In this document: positions 42,601-43,927 of the stretch, piece by piece
How the letters are laid out: every line of letters starts with the position of its first letter
How positions within the stretch are numbered: position 1 is the first letter of the stretch
NCBI RefSeq assembly: GCF_905163445.1
Contig: NC_053191.1
Span: 11,594,001 to 11,658,000 of the forward strand
Source: Pararge aegeria
Lineage: Eukaryota > Arthropoda > Insecta > Lepidoptera > Nymphalidae
Reading direction: 5' to 3'
DNA: 64,000 nucleotides
Notes under the pieces: model-generated
The model's input: the letters and a program-made list of their open reading frames with translations, nothing else
Database searches by the model: none
What the model was told of the DNA's origin: nothing
Translations under genes and position numbers: made by a program

Positions 42601-43832
42601 GAGCGATACGGAGAATTCCGATGATGAGGCTCTTAAATCCTATGATGCAAGTTCCAATGACCCATCGAAGAGGACAAACAAATACGAAAAGAGGAAACGG
42701 GAGTCGATGGAAGTTAAAGGCAGACAGAGACTTGAGTCGACAAGTTTAACCGCAACCCCCGTTCTGGATGATAATCTGGTGGACTACCATCAACATCATC
42801 TGAAGCCTGATCAGGACACCTTCGATTTGAAGTACAGATTGTACGCTGTTGTGGTGAGTGTATCTTCTTCTCCTTCTCTTTCTCCTCTTACCGTCCGGCT
42901 ACGATCTATTGTGACGCCGCGGTCTAGGTCTCCCAGCAAGCATTGGTCGCCGCCAGGAATAGCAGCACTTTCCTTGCTGCAAGAAGTTTGGCATCCTCTG
43001 GTTGTATTATATACTTCCCAGGAACAGATTAAGTGAAGCAAAAGTGAAAGTGAAACTTTGTCTCTTTCGGTGATTAATAATATTTCGCTTCTGCCATCTT
43101 GGCAATTTTTTATAAGCCTCATCTTACATTTTATTAGTTCGGAAATATTGGTTCGAATTGTCTCTATTTTAGCATTATTGGTTCGGTATTTAAATTGTTT
43201 ATAATATTCAATAATATTCTCTAAAATCTATGTGTAAGTCAAAAAAAAATGTAAATGAAAAATAAGTATTTACTCACAAATCGGGCGCCTTTAGGTAGTT
43301 AGTTTGCTGTAAGTAATGATATAAATTAAATTACCTGACACTTGCTCTGCTACACATTATATGAGTTTGCATACTACATGATTAATTTATAAATACTAGA
43401 CTTTGACAGACTGTTCTATAGGAGATAATCTATTCCATTTACATTTCTTCTCAATATTGGCCATTGTGGTGGACTACGGGTAAGCCCTTGTATATCTGAG
43501 GGCTGGTAATTGGTTGATGTTGATGATGATGATGATGATTAAGATTTTCATTTCAGTCACACTCAGGTCAACTAAGCGGGGGACACTACGTTGCGTACGC
43601 ACGTAACCCATCGGGCGCTTGGTTGTGCTACAACGACAGTTCGTGTCGGGAGCTGCCCGCACGTCCCCAACCTCCACTGGACCCCGCTGCCGCGTACCTT
43701 CTTTTCTACGAGAGGAAAGGGCTGCGGTACGACGCGTATCTACCCGACACGAGGGGCCGTGCGCCGCCCGCACCGCCCGACCTACTCGACCCTGATGACG
43801 CGGACCTCGGGAAAATGTGCGTCATCTCTTAA
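3929..43832 (+). CDS. USP32: Ubiquitin carboxyl-terminal hydrolase 32 (USP32), 23 exons, 5' partial
   Basis: This is a cysteine protease that removes ubiquitin from proteins; human USP32 acts on endosomal and Golgi membranes. The exons join in phase with GT-AG borders into 1478 residues plus stop. Order of domains (numbering from the first visible residue): two EF-hand loops (about 27-120), a DUSP domain (about 234-396), a ubiquitin-like segment (about 440-540), then a USP catalytic domain from about 570 to 1460. The catalytic domain has the Cys box NLGNTCYMN (Cys577), two CxxC zinc pairs, a large insertion, the His box GGHYVAYA (His1397) and YNDSS (Asp1414). The protein ends in CVIS, a CAAX motif; human USP32 also ends in a CAAX box. 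About 190-200 N-terminal residues known from the human protein are missing and are probably upstream of the window. The gene is convergent with 14-3-3 epsilon. USP6-type genes are primate-specific, so USP32 is the better name. Confidence 0.95.
4300..4560 (-). mobile_element. Decayed RTE LINE 3' fragment
   Basis: The stretch from about 4400 is clearly related to 27110-27230 of the intact RTE (shared gagctatgtcggtaa, gttcttct and catgtagagatactcct-like blocks), with many substitutions. Only the C-terminal coding part is left. It follows the USP32 exon 1 donor by about 150 bp. GC-rich sequence of unclear origin continues to about 4670. Confidence 0.7.
5324..5463. mobile_element. hAT-like MITE, 140 bp
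   Basis: Inverted ends CAGTGGCGTGCACT and AGTGCACGCCACTG match over 14 bases. The CAG-type terminus and short length suggest a hAT-derived MITE. Flanking 8-bp duplications are not clear. Half of a related element lies at 13798-13838. Confidence 0.6.
5941..6165 (+). repeat. SINE-A copy 2 (tRNA-derived)
   Basis: Same head with GGTTCGATTCC and body (tgtttgtgtgatgaacatgaa, aagtatttatgtatgtta). The 3' end is decayed. The first 40 bases contain a duplicated ggccgattggc-type segment. Confidence 0.8.
6283..6540 (+). repeat. SINE-C copy 2
   Basis: Contains acttcggcctcctgtcgatt, tttcggagttatgtgcgttt, gttgaggaaacctgcaagcc and ggtattaggccggtaagggt. Other partial copies are at about 11300-11400, 20090-20220 and 21462-21545. 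Confidence 0.7.
6835..6851. repeat. (CA)n microsatellite
   Basis: About eight CA units. Confidence 0.9.
7914..8024 (-). repeat. Interspersed repeat E copy 1
   Basis: Reads ttcaagaaggcccataggtg, gcacttttgatgcgtacatt and gatgatggcgataacc on the + strand, the reverse complement of 38349-38458. It is probably the 3' end of a retroelement. Confidence 0.6.
8318..8582 (-). mobile_element. Penelope-like repeat copy A (left arm)
   Basis: On the - strand it reads GAAACGTGCGTAGAG, then aagatctgtttggtgtggag, tttcgcggagtatagc, aaattaagcttaatt and ends gcctgcttctatcca. It is cut at the hammerhead stem II. It pairs with copy B at 8652-8850 as an inverted repeat of about 133 bp per arm. Confidence 0.55.
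8652..8850 (+). mobile_element. Penelope-like repeat copy B (right arm)
   Basis: Begins with a complete hammerhead-type motif and continues with the same body as copy A, in the opposite direction. Paired inverted terminal segments joined to a hammerhead motif are known for Penelope-like retroelements. No reverse transcriptase is present here, so the assignment is inferred. Confidence 0.55.
8661..8704 (+). ncRNA. Predicted hammerhead ribozyme (type I, minimal)
   Basis: Core CTGAGGA (8665-8671, fits CUGANGA) is followed by stem II GCTCCG (8673-8678), loop GTTT and CGGAGC (8683-8688). Next come GAA and then ACG-TG-CGT as a tiny stem III (8692-8699), with A at 8700 as the cleavage base. Bases 8701-8704 (GAGG) pair with 8661-8664 (TCTC) as stem I. 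One unpaired T (8672) lies before stem II. A folding search and self-cleavage assay would settle activity. Confidence 0.6.
9462..9625 (-). repeat. SINE-B copy 3, partial
   Basis: Holds gcgacatcgtaccggtatgg, ttgtcggtagggcggt and cccagctattgagcctgggcc, then a caccactacgtcaggga end. The distal part is missing. A further small SINE-B piece lies at about 7455-7560. Confidence 0.7.
10308..10734 (+). repeat. Repeat D copy 1 (class uncertain)
   Basis: Starts tactagctgttgcccgcgac and ends ttataatattagtaggat. I recognise both ends as a widespread lepidopteran interspersed repeat, but I cannot assign a class with confidence (LINE 3' end or SINE). Confidence 0.65.
11808..12045 (+). repeat. Repeat D copy 2
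   Basis: Same ends (actagcgtctgtccgcgact ... tttataatataagtaggat) with a different, shorter middle. Internal tcaaaatctgttcagccgtt is typical of this repeat type. Confidence 0.65.
12661..12692. repeat. (TA)n microsatellite
   Basis: Sixteen uninterrupted TA units in USP32 intron 1. Confidence 0.95.
13798..13838. mobile_element. Partial hAT-like MITE
   Basis: Reads gtaggcagtgcttttgtgca then tgtatgaagtgcacgccact, the reverse complement of the left half of the MITE at 5324. The other end is missing or diverged. Confidence 0.55.
13975..14222 (-). repeat. SINE-B copy 4
   Basis: Fairly complete, with cccctgccggggattgaatc, cgggacctccca and gcgccagggaggtcg at the tRNA-like end. It ends 78 bp before the USP32 exon 2 border. 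Confidence 0.8.
14301..14581 (+). CDS. USP32: USP32 exon 2: second EF-hand
   Basis: The exon completes the Phe codon left open 10.1 kb upstream and continues FCFKIFDLDRDGILNKKEL. The loop DLDRDGILNKKE is a canonical EF-hand with Asp at positions 1, 3 and 5 and Glu at 12. A Ser/Glu-rich linker (SSTPSDGESESEK) follows, which does not align with the human protein. It ends in phase 0 at GAG before gtaaaa. Confidence 0.93.
14849..14892. repeat. Perfect hairpin, 20-bp arms, 4-nt loop
   Basis: The left arm agtatttccacacacgaaaa (14849-14868) is exactly complementary to 14873-14892, with loop cgac. Lies in the intron after USP32 exon 2. It could fold in RNA or extrude as a cruciform. Confidence 0.95.
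15578..15767 (+). CDS. USP32: USP32 exon 3: helical linker before DUSP
   Basis: Encodes TPEAPKEDEG, then EEFLIWSVEVAEALVSPFLELL and FDVCHVVLGLRP. The last block matches the human QVCHIVLGLRP region. The exon starts in phase 0 after ttagcag and ends in phase 1 before gtgagt. Confidence 0.92.
15768..18248. other. USP32 intron 3
   Basis: Apart from the GC-rich fragment and the adjacent repeat noted at 15850-16410, the intron is plain AT-rich DNA with no exon seen. Confidence 0.6.
15850..16060 (-). repeat. GC-rich retroelement-like fragment
   Basis: An isolated GC-rich block about 80 bp after USP32 exon 3, ending acctccgtcctgcccaaggg. Short frames on both strands have no recognisable domain. 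The composition differs sharply from the intron and suggests a 3' end of a retroelement, class unknown. A separate repeat-like stretch (tctacaaagtttgaaagaaa, acaaacatacatac) follows at 16270-16410. Confidence 0.4.
18249..18440 (+). CDS. USP32: USP32 exon 4: start of DUSP domain
   Basis: Encodes VLGWVRRETCRGLAVGQFWY followed by LVSAEWWNAWLLYAS, corresponding to the start of the DUSP domain (human GWLERESR...NWFIISMQWWQQW). The conserved Trp pair and the GQFWYL core are visible. Acceptor cttccag, donor gtgagt, phase 1 at both ends. Confidence 0.9.
18956..19245 (+). CDS. USP32: USP32 exon 5: end of DUSP domain
   Basis: Encodes a Gly/Ser-rich stretch, then HPGAVDNSRLL and TLTGEGGHLRRD, and finally DFELVPDALWRALALWYGA, the typical end of a DUSP domain (human VPEPVWRALYHWYGA). 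The acceptor tattacag has a weak pyrimidine tract, but it is the only nearby AG that gives the required phase; an upstream AG near 18929 leads into a stop. The exon ends in phase 0. Confidence 0.9.
19903..19987 (+). CDS. USP32: USP32 exon 6
   Basis: Short exon encoding VIRPPNSDVELELYPLQLKI then LRHVPSPQ, equivalent to the human VIKNSKTDIPELELFPRYLLFLR segment after the DUSP domain. Acceptor gttgacag, donor gtaagt; starts in phase 0, ends in phase 1. Confidence 0.88.
20232..20756 (+). repeat. SINE-A copy 3, split by another repeat
   Basis: The 5' part (20232-20356) and 3' part (20665-20756) together make a full SINE-A. They are separated by a reverse-oriented repeat-D element (20357-20664), so that insertion is younger than this SINE. 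Confidence 0.8.
20357..20664 (-). repeat. Repeat D copy 3, nested in SINE-A
   Basis: In reverse orientation it runs from ctactaatattataaatg to gcgggcaacagctag. Its insertion splits SINE-A copy 3. A clear target duplication could not be defined by eye. Confidence 0.7.
20848..20987 (+). CDS. USP32: USP32 exon 7: start of ubiquitin-like segment
   Basis: Encodes a Gly/Ala/Met-rich stretch (SAIGAMGAAGMGSVGGAM), then PPERQLAYTAAFSRLATVKQ, which matches the human LAYTGCFSRMQTIKE. The low-complexity start is probably a flexible linker particular to this lineage. It ends in phase 0 before gtgagt. Confidence 0.9.
21204..21430 (+). repeat. SINE-A copy 4
   Basis: Full-length body from gggcagcgaccct to gtcgtagtatatttattta, with substitutions in the B-box (GGTTCAATTAC). 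Lies in the intron between USP32 exons 7 and 8. Confidence 0.8.
21922..22139 (+). CDS. USP32: USP32 exon 8: ubiquitin-like segment
   Basis: Encodes VTEFLCGALGLAREDVRLWA, LLLDDERPTLQALRLDERTR and LLLEVRNPDLTWPEE, matching the human segment that ends IEVRNKDMSWPEE. The donor after TTAGG was chosen because the two leftover bases join the next exon in frame; the alternative gt at 22130 does not. Confidence 0.9.
22797..23051 (+). repeat. SINE-A copy 5
   Basis: Nearly full copy with head gcagtttgcagcgaccctgc and the terminal ggcgatgtgtgtattgtcgt block. It ends about 75 bp before USP32 exon 9. Confidence 0.8.
23126..23255 (+). CDS. USP32: USP32 exon 9: catalytic cysteine box
   Basis: After a short linker (SQMAGATGL) the exon encodes HNLGNTCYMNAALQS, the USP Cys box. 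The catalytic Cys codon is TGC at 23229-23231, and the preceding Asn that helps form the oxyanion hole is present. Acceptor gatcag (phase 2), donor gtgagt (phase 0). Confidence 0.95.
23971..24096 (+). CDS. USP32: USP32 exon 10: catalytic domain
   Basis: Encodes VWNTGPLTQYFNSGMHMYEV, NTSNPLGTKGVLAVRYGELC and KE. It aligns with the human NTQPLTQYF...NPIGMKG...YGDLVQE. Both borders are phase 0, with acceptor ccttcag and donor gtcagt. Confidence 0.93.
24205..24267. repeat. Perfect hairpin, 29-bp arms, 5-nt loop
   Basis: Bases 24205-24233 (gaggttctaagcatca...) are exactly complementary to 24239-24267, with loop cacca. Lies 109 bp after the USP32 exon 10 donor. The arms are near the length of a microRNA precursor but have a very short loop. 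Confidence 0.95.
24924..25136 (+). CDS. USP32: USP32 exon 11: catalytic domain, QQD(S/A)QELL box
   Basis: Encodes VWSCSARSVAPLRVRWCVSR, then GGGQHDAQELLAWLLDALHE and DLNR. QHDAQELL is the conserved USP box 2 (human QQDSQELL). A Pro/Ser-rich tail ends in DSRPDQ, like human DSDGRPD. Both ends are phase 0. The start of this exon is echoed by a similar stretch in the next intron (see findings). Confidence 0.94.
25505..25655 (+). repeat. SINE-C copy 3, 3' part
   Basis: Contains gcacgcctcagagttgtcc, ttggctagcatggtagacta, cggcctaaacccttctcatt and gccctgtagtggttcgg, then gggttaatgatgaagg, the degenerate GAT tail. Confidence 0.7.
25811..26000 (+). CDS. USP32: USP32 exon 12: first zinc-ribbon CxxC
   Basis: Encodes VVAAEAWAAYAARNDSIMTE, LFYGQLKSKVRCCSCGRESV and RFDTFNMLSLPLPMESY. 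The CCSC in VRCCSCG supplies the first zinc-binding CxxC, and FDTFNMLSLPLP is the conserved USP fingers motif. Acceptor gtcacag (phase 0), donor gtaaag (phase 1). Confidence 0.95.
26470..26584 (+). CDS. USP32: USP32 exon 13: internal ubiquitin-like insertion
   Basis: Encodes VILLDGSVPVKYGVRINSEG and TYLDLKKNLSELCGLSSEL, matching human IKLDGTTPVRYGLRLN...LKKQLSDLCGLNSEQ. This part of the insertion inside the USP fold is ubiquitin-like. It ends in phase 2. The following intron holds the full-length RTE LINE in antisense. Confidence 0.92.
26840..26851. repeat. Target-site duplication, RTE 3' side
   Basis: The 12-base sequence ttattatatatt directly abuts the (GAT)n tail and is repeated exactly at 30097-30108. 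Confidence 0.9.
26871..29837 (-). CDS. RTE LINE ORF2: endonuclease and reverse transcriptase, 988 aa
   Basis: The protein nicks genomic DNA and reverse-transcribes its own RNA there. An apurinic-type endonuclease domain fills about residues 45-290: LDLATYNARTLRTDE, the catalytic Glu in GLSEIRRE, VMGDFNARLG and the SDHRMV end motif. The reverse transcriptase spans about 480-750, with KAPGDDGI, NYRPISLLS, AFVDYEKAFDSV, QRGVRQGDVISP and the catalytic LRFADDVVIMAE. The C-terminus contains LKWQWAGHIARR and GRPQTRWTDDIRR, common in RTE-like elements. There are no stops or frameshifts. ATG at 29837 is taken as the start; the frame could open slightly upstream by another route. Confidence 0.95.
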   Translation of the reverse strand: MEKRKPQPLVPGSPAIPGSGSGYGNGGARGVKNLRKRFRCQTRRLDLATYNARTLRTDEKLVELEEAVSKLRWSIMGLSEIRREGEDTIILKSGNLFYYREGEQQSQGGVGFIVHKSLVNNIVRVESVSSRVAYLVLRITKRYSLKVIQVYAPTTAHSDEEVEALYEDISKAIHASKTYYSVVMGDFNARLGKRSGAELRVGQFGYGQRNERGQMLADFMEKEGLFMMNSFFEKRPHRKWTWLSPDGSTRNEIDFIMSTKRHIFNDVSVINRVKTGSDHRMVRGTLNINVKLERVRLVKSTLRPTRAHIQNPESFQLELQNRFDCLDCDSVNDLNNRLVETVHTVGSKFFKTHRKHRTKKFSAHTLGLMEKRQEMRLQSSKDASEYRRINRQISKLQTKDLRHFNTEKIKVAIERNKGSKVFARDLSIGQSLLTRLKTDNGSLISSKPEILSEVEKFYGQLYTSTQKPVESLAKDPRAKLTRHFTEDIPDVSLYEISMALKQLKNNKAPGDDGITAELLKAGGKPILKVLQRLFNSVIHQGTTPEAWHRSVVVLFFKKGDNTLLKNYRPISLLSHVSKLFSRVITNRLANRFDDFQPPEQAGFRKGFSTIDHIHTLRQVIQKTQEYNRPLCLAFVDYEKAFDSVETWAVLRSLQRCRIDYRYIEVLKCLYKNATMSVRIQDQTTKPIQLQRGVRQGDVISPKLFTAALEDVFKLLDWNGLGININGEYITQLRFADDVVIMAETLEDLNAMLNDLSRVSQQVGLRMNMSKTKIMSNAHVALHPIIVGNSALEIVDEYIYLGHTIQLGRSNFEKEVNRRIQLGWAAFGKLRDIFSSKIPQCLKTKVFEQCVLPVMTYGSETWSLTMGLIRRLRVTQRAMERAMLGVSLRDQIRNEEIRRRTRVTDIAQRVAKLKWQWAGHIARRTDGRWGLKVLEWRPRTGKRSVGRPQTRWTDDIRRVAGSRWRQAAQDRALWNSLQKTYVQQWTSIG
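29886..30050 (-). CDS. RTE LINE short 5' ORF, 54 aa
   Basis: A small ORF opens just inside the element with MPTSPARGAPCRLTDEALAT and ends GAISLALR. Its TGA overlaps the ATG of a second short frame (29764-29946). RTE elements often carry a small ORF1 before ORF2. No nucleic-acid binding motif is visible, so its role is unknown; it may only affect translation of ORF2. Confidence 0.5.
   Translation of the reverse strand: MPTSPARGAPCRLTDEALATDKWRYNYFKLARLNKWHRPVSGSSDAGAISLALR
30097..30108. repeat. Target-site duplication, RTE 5' side
   Basis: Exact copy of the 12 bases at 26840-26851, placed immediately outside the element's 5' end; together they fix its borders. Confidence 0.9.
30344..30498 (+). 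CDS. USP32: USP32 exon 14
   Basis: Continues the ubiquitin-like insertion with MLLVLLAGATIGRVLEDGAK, then ELFVYELPAPDTDSSDGEDS. FVYELPAP corresponds to human AFEIPVPVSP. Acceptor cctgtag joins in phase 2; donor gtgagg leaves phase 1. The RTE LINE ends 247 bp upstream. Confidence 0.9.
31046..31167 (-). mobile_element. Penelope-like repeat copy C with mutated hammerhead core
   Basis: On the - strand it carries CTGAGGA (31154-31160) and the GCTCCG/CGGAGC stem, but the conserved GAAAC reads GATAC (about 31132-31136). This core change should disable cleavage. The body runs to aatttataatttcttcaatc. Confidence 0.55.
31207..31288 (+). mobile_element. Penelope-like repeat copy C, opposite-strand 3' end
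   Basis: Contains cttcgcggagtatagcaaat, taagcttaattttcataata and gcctgcttctatccaa. With 31046-31167 it forms a head-to-head pair. It ends about 30 bp before the USP32 exon 15 acceptor. Confidence 0.55.
31318..31445 (+). CDS. USP32: USP32 exon 15: acidic low-complexity linker
   Basis: Encodes DYTNELEETDSGVTEGSADA followed by Asp/Ser/Glu-rich sequence ending RAAGE. It lies in the poorly conserved insertion of the catalytic domain. A second donor at 31506 (after TTTAAG, gttagc) is in frame and would add 20 residues, so two isoforms are possible. A Penelope-like repeat ends about 30 bp before the acceptor. Confidence 0.82.
31530..32300. repeat. Degenerate CACACGAAC-type repeats
   Basis: Two clusters, about 31530-31625 and 32155-32280, share cacacgaactta, gcacaacacacaaacg and acgcacacgaac-like units. 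They look like one degenerate minisatellite interrupted by SINE-C copy 4 and flanking DNA. Confidence 0.5.
31695..31985 (-). repeat. SINE-C copy 4, reverse
   Basis: On the + strand it reads ttaacccattacagggcacg, tctccgcccagaatgag and later cactgaggtttacctcccct and gcgaggctatcacc, the reverse of the SINE-C body and head. Nearly full length, in the intron after exon 15. Confidence 0.7.
32300..35937. other. Rest of USP32 intron 15
   Basis: AT-rich DNA holding the decayed Penelope-like copy D (33187-33395). The rest shows no exon or clear repeat by eye. Confidence 0.6.
33187..33395 (-). mobile_element. Penelope-like repeat copy D, decayed
   Basis: The body is recognisable (gttggcgttactttgggaaa, tttgctatactctgcgaaaa), but the hammerhead region is decayed: CTGAGGA reads CCGAGTA and stem II is broken. 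Confidence 0.5.
35938..36185 (+). CDS. USP32: USP32 exon 16
   Basis: Encodes an Arg/Ser/Pro-rich stretch starting RSRSEILMSQSPPDTLYGER and ending YDNAHYLVAVHR. The last block matches human GYIIAVHRKM, where the ordered fold resumes. Starts in phase 0 after tttgcag, ends in phase 2 before gtgaga. Confidence 0.9.
37256..37444 (+). CDS. USP32: USP32 exon 17
   Basis: Encodes KQVAGEAYLVPWQRARLALF, GVPLVVRAAPGASGRELYAR and VWTHVARLLSARPATRANHA. It aligns with human LFGMPLIVPC...LYDAVWIQVSRL. The acceptor atgtag (37251-37255) is weak in pyrimidines but gives the only frame that joins exon 16 (AG|G AAA). It ends in phase 2 before gtatgt. Confidence 0.9.
38169..38205. repeat. Perfect hairpin, 16-bp arms, 5-nt loop
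   Basis: aatttgtttccttata (38169-38184) is exactly complementary to 38190-38205, with loop ttgac. It is next to a repeat-D fragment. Confidence 0.95.
38209..38315 (-). repeat. Repeat D fragment
   Basis: Starts atactaatattatataaatg and continues gcgaaagtgtaac, then is truncated near gcgggat. It abuts the hairpin at 38169-38205. Confidence 0.5.
38349..38458 (+). repeat. Interspersed repeat E copy 2
   Basis: Contains atcgttatcgccatcatctc, cgcatcaaaagtgccatcta and tgggcctacttgaataaaga, the direct-strand version of the repeat at 7914-8024. A short relic (tgaataaagaaattttgaat) is near 50865. Confidence 0.6.
39207..39349 (+). CDS. USP32: USP32 exon 18: Cys-rich segment
   Basis: Encodes CDDSLGYEFPFTLRVVGGDG, LWCAICAWPALCRGCALPTD and DAPLVACNG. 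It matches human YPFTLRVV...CAWCPWYRFCRGCKI. Several Cys residues (CAIC, CRGC) are conserved and could bind metal. Acceptor gtccacag, phase 2 in, phase 1 out. Confidence 0.93.
39468..39553 (+). mobile_element. Penelope-like repeat copy E, 3' end only
   Basis: Contains cttttcgcggagtatagcaa, attaagcttaattttcataa and acgcctgcttctatccaa. It lacks the hammerhead region. A different repeat fragment (about 39556-39720, ccttagtcgcctcgtacgac) follows at once. Confidence 0.5.
39880..40110. repeat. Lepidopteran interspersed repeat fragment
   Basis: The stretch aatggaccaagccgatgggg ... cacctgatggtaagtgg, followed by atgaatatacttttattgca, resembles a common lepidopteran repeat. The long + frame across it (39875-40315) is not a gene. 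Confidence 0.45.
40358..40476 (+). CDS. USP32: USP32 exon 19: basic insert
   Basis: Encodes TVRARRRSAGARPDVPDTNS then PIAKAKLYRQTSARLTDVE. In the human protein the flanking blocks are almost adjacent, so this exon looks like a lineage-specific insert. Its splice sites (cgtttag, gtaagt) and phases (1 in, 0 out) are good. It is 119 nt, not a multiple of three, so skipping it would break the frame; it is therefore likely constitutive. Confidence 0.85.
41015..41152 (+). CDS. USP32: USP32 exon 20: DWDPTALHLRYQT block
   Basis: Encodes NDIRLGGGEIRRLDINALRN then VMLAIDWDPTALHLRYQTTR. The block IDWDPTALHLRYQT is nearly identical to vertebrate USP32 (VDWDPTALHLRYQT). Both borders are phase 0. Confidence 0.95.
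41596..41781 (+). CDS. USP32: USP32 exon 21: second zinc-ribbon CxxC
   Basis: Encodes CRPIDLASCLRAFTSEERLE, then YHCAACRSAQPATKKLQIWR and LPPII. CAAC supplies the second zinc-binding CxxC, and the KKLQIWRLPPII block leads into the conserved IHLKRF. Phase 0 at both ends; donor gtaagt. Confidence 0.95.
42398..42853 (+). CDS. USP32: USP32 exon 22: IHLKRF box and long linker
   Basis: Begins IIHLKRFQYVNNKWIKSHKV, the conserved USP block (human IIHLKRFQFVNGRWIKSQKI), then FPFQDFDPTPFL. A charged Ser/Asp/Lys-rich linker follows before DLKYRLYAVV, the strand leading to the His box. It is the largest exon (456 nt), phase 0 at both ends. Confidence 0.95.
43456..43541 (+). repeat. SINE-C 3' end with (GAT)n tail, beside USP32 last exon
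   Basis: Contains tattggccattgtggtggac, then ggctggtaattggttgatg and (GATGATGAT)n. It ends about 16 bp before the exon 23 acceptor, so its tail lies where the branch region would be. Confidence 0.65.
43557..43832 (+). CDS. USP32: USP32 terminal exon 23: His/Asp boxes, CAAX end, stop
   Basis: Encodes SHSGQLSGGHYVAYARNPSG followed by WLCYNDSSCREL and AAYLLFYERKG. The catalytic His codon is at 43584-43586 and the Asp codon at 43635-43637. The exon ends KMCVIS and TAA at 43830-43832. CVIS has the CAAX form; a final Ser usually favours farnesylation, as for the equivalent human CVLQ end. A SINE-like (GAT)n tail ends about 16 bp before the acceptor. Confidence 0.96.
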   Translation, partial: SHSGQLSGGHYVAYARNPSGAWLCYNDSSCRELPARPQPPLDPAAAYLLFYERKGLRYDAYLPDTRGRAPPAPPDLLDPDDADLGKMCVIS

Positions 43833-43921
43833 ACATTGTCCAGAAAAACCTGAGTCGCCGCGAAGTGTTACTCGAGTAGTAAGTTCCTATAGTACAGCCG
43901 TTATCATCTGGTTCTTCCAAT

Positions 43922-43927
43922 AATAAA
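43922..43927 (+). promoter_or_regulatory. Candidate USP32 polyadenylation signal
   Basis: AATAAA lies about 90 bp after the USP32 stop. It is the first such hexamer downstream, but this AT-rich DNA has many others further on, so the true 3' end may be different. Confidence 0.35.

Noticed and set aside
43474..43923. ORFs of 99 and 110 residues on both strands
   Set aside because: Shadows of the last USP32 exon, which is in the third frame with catalytic residues.
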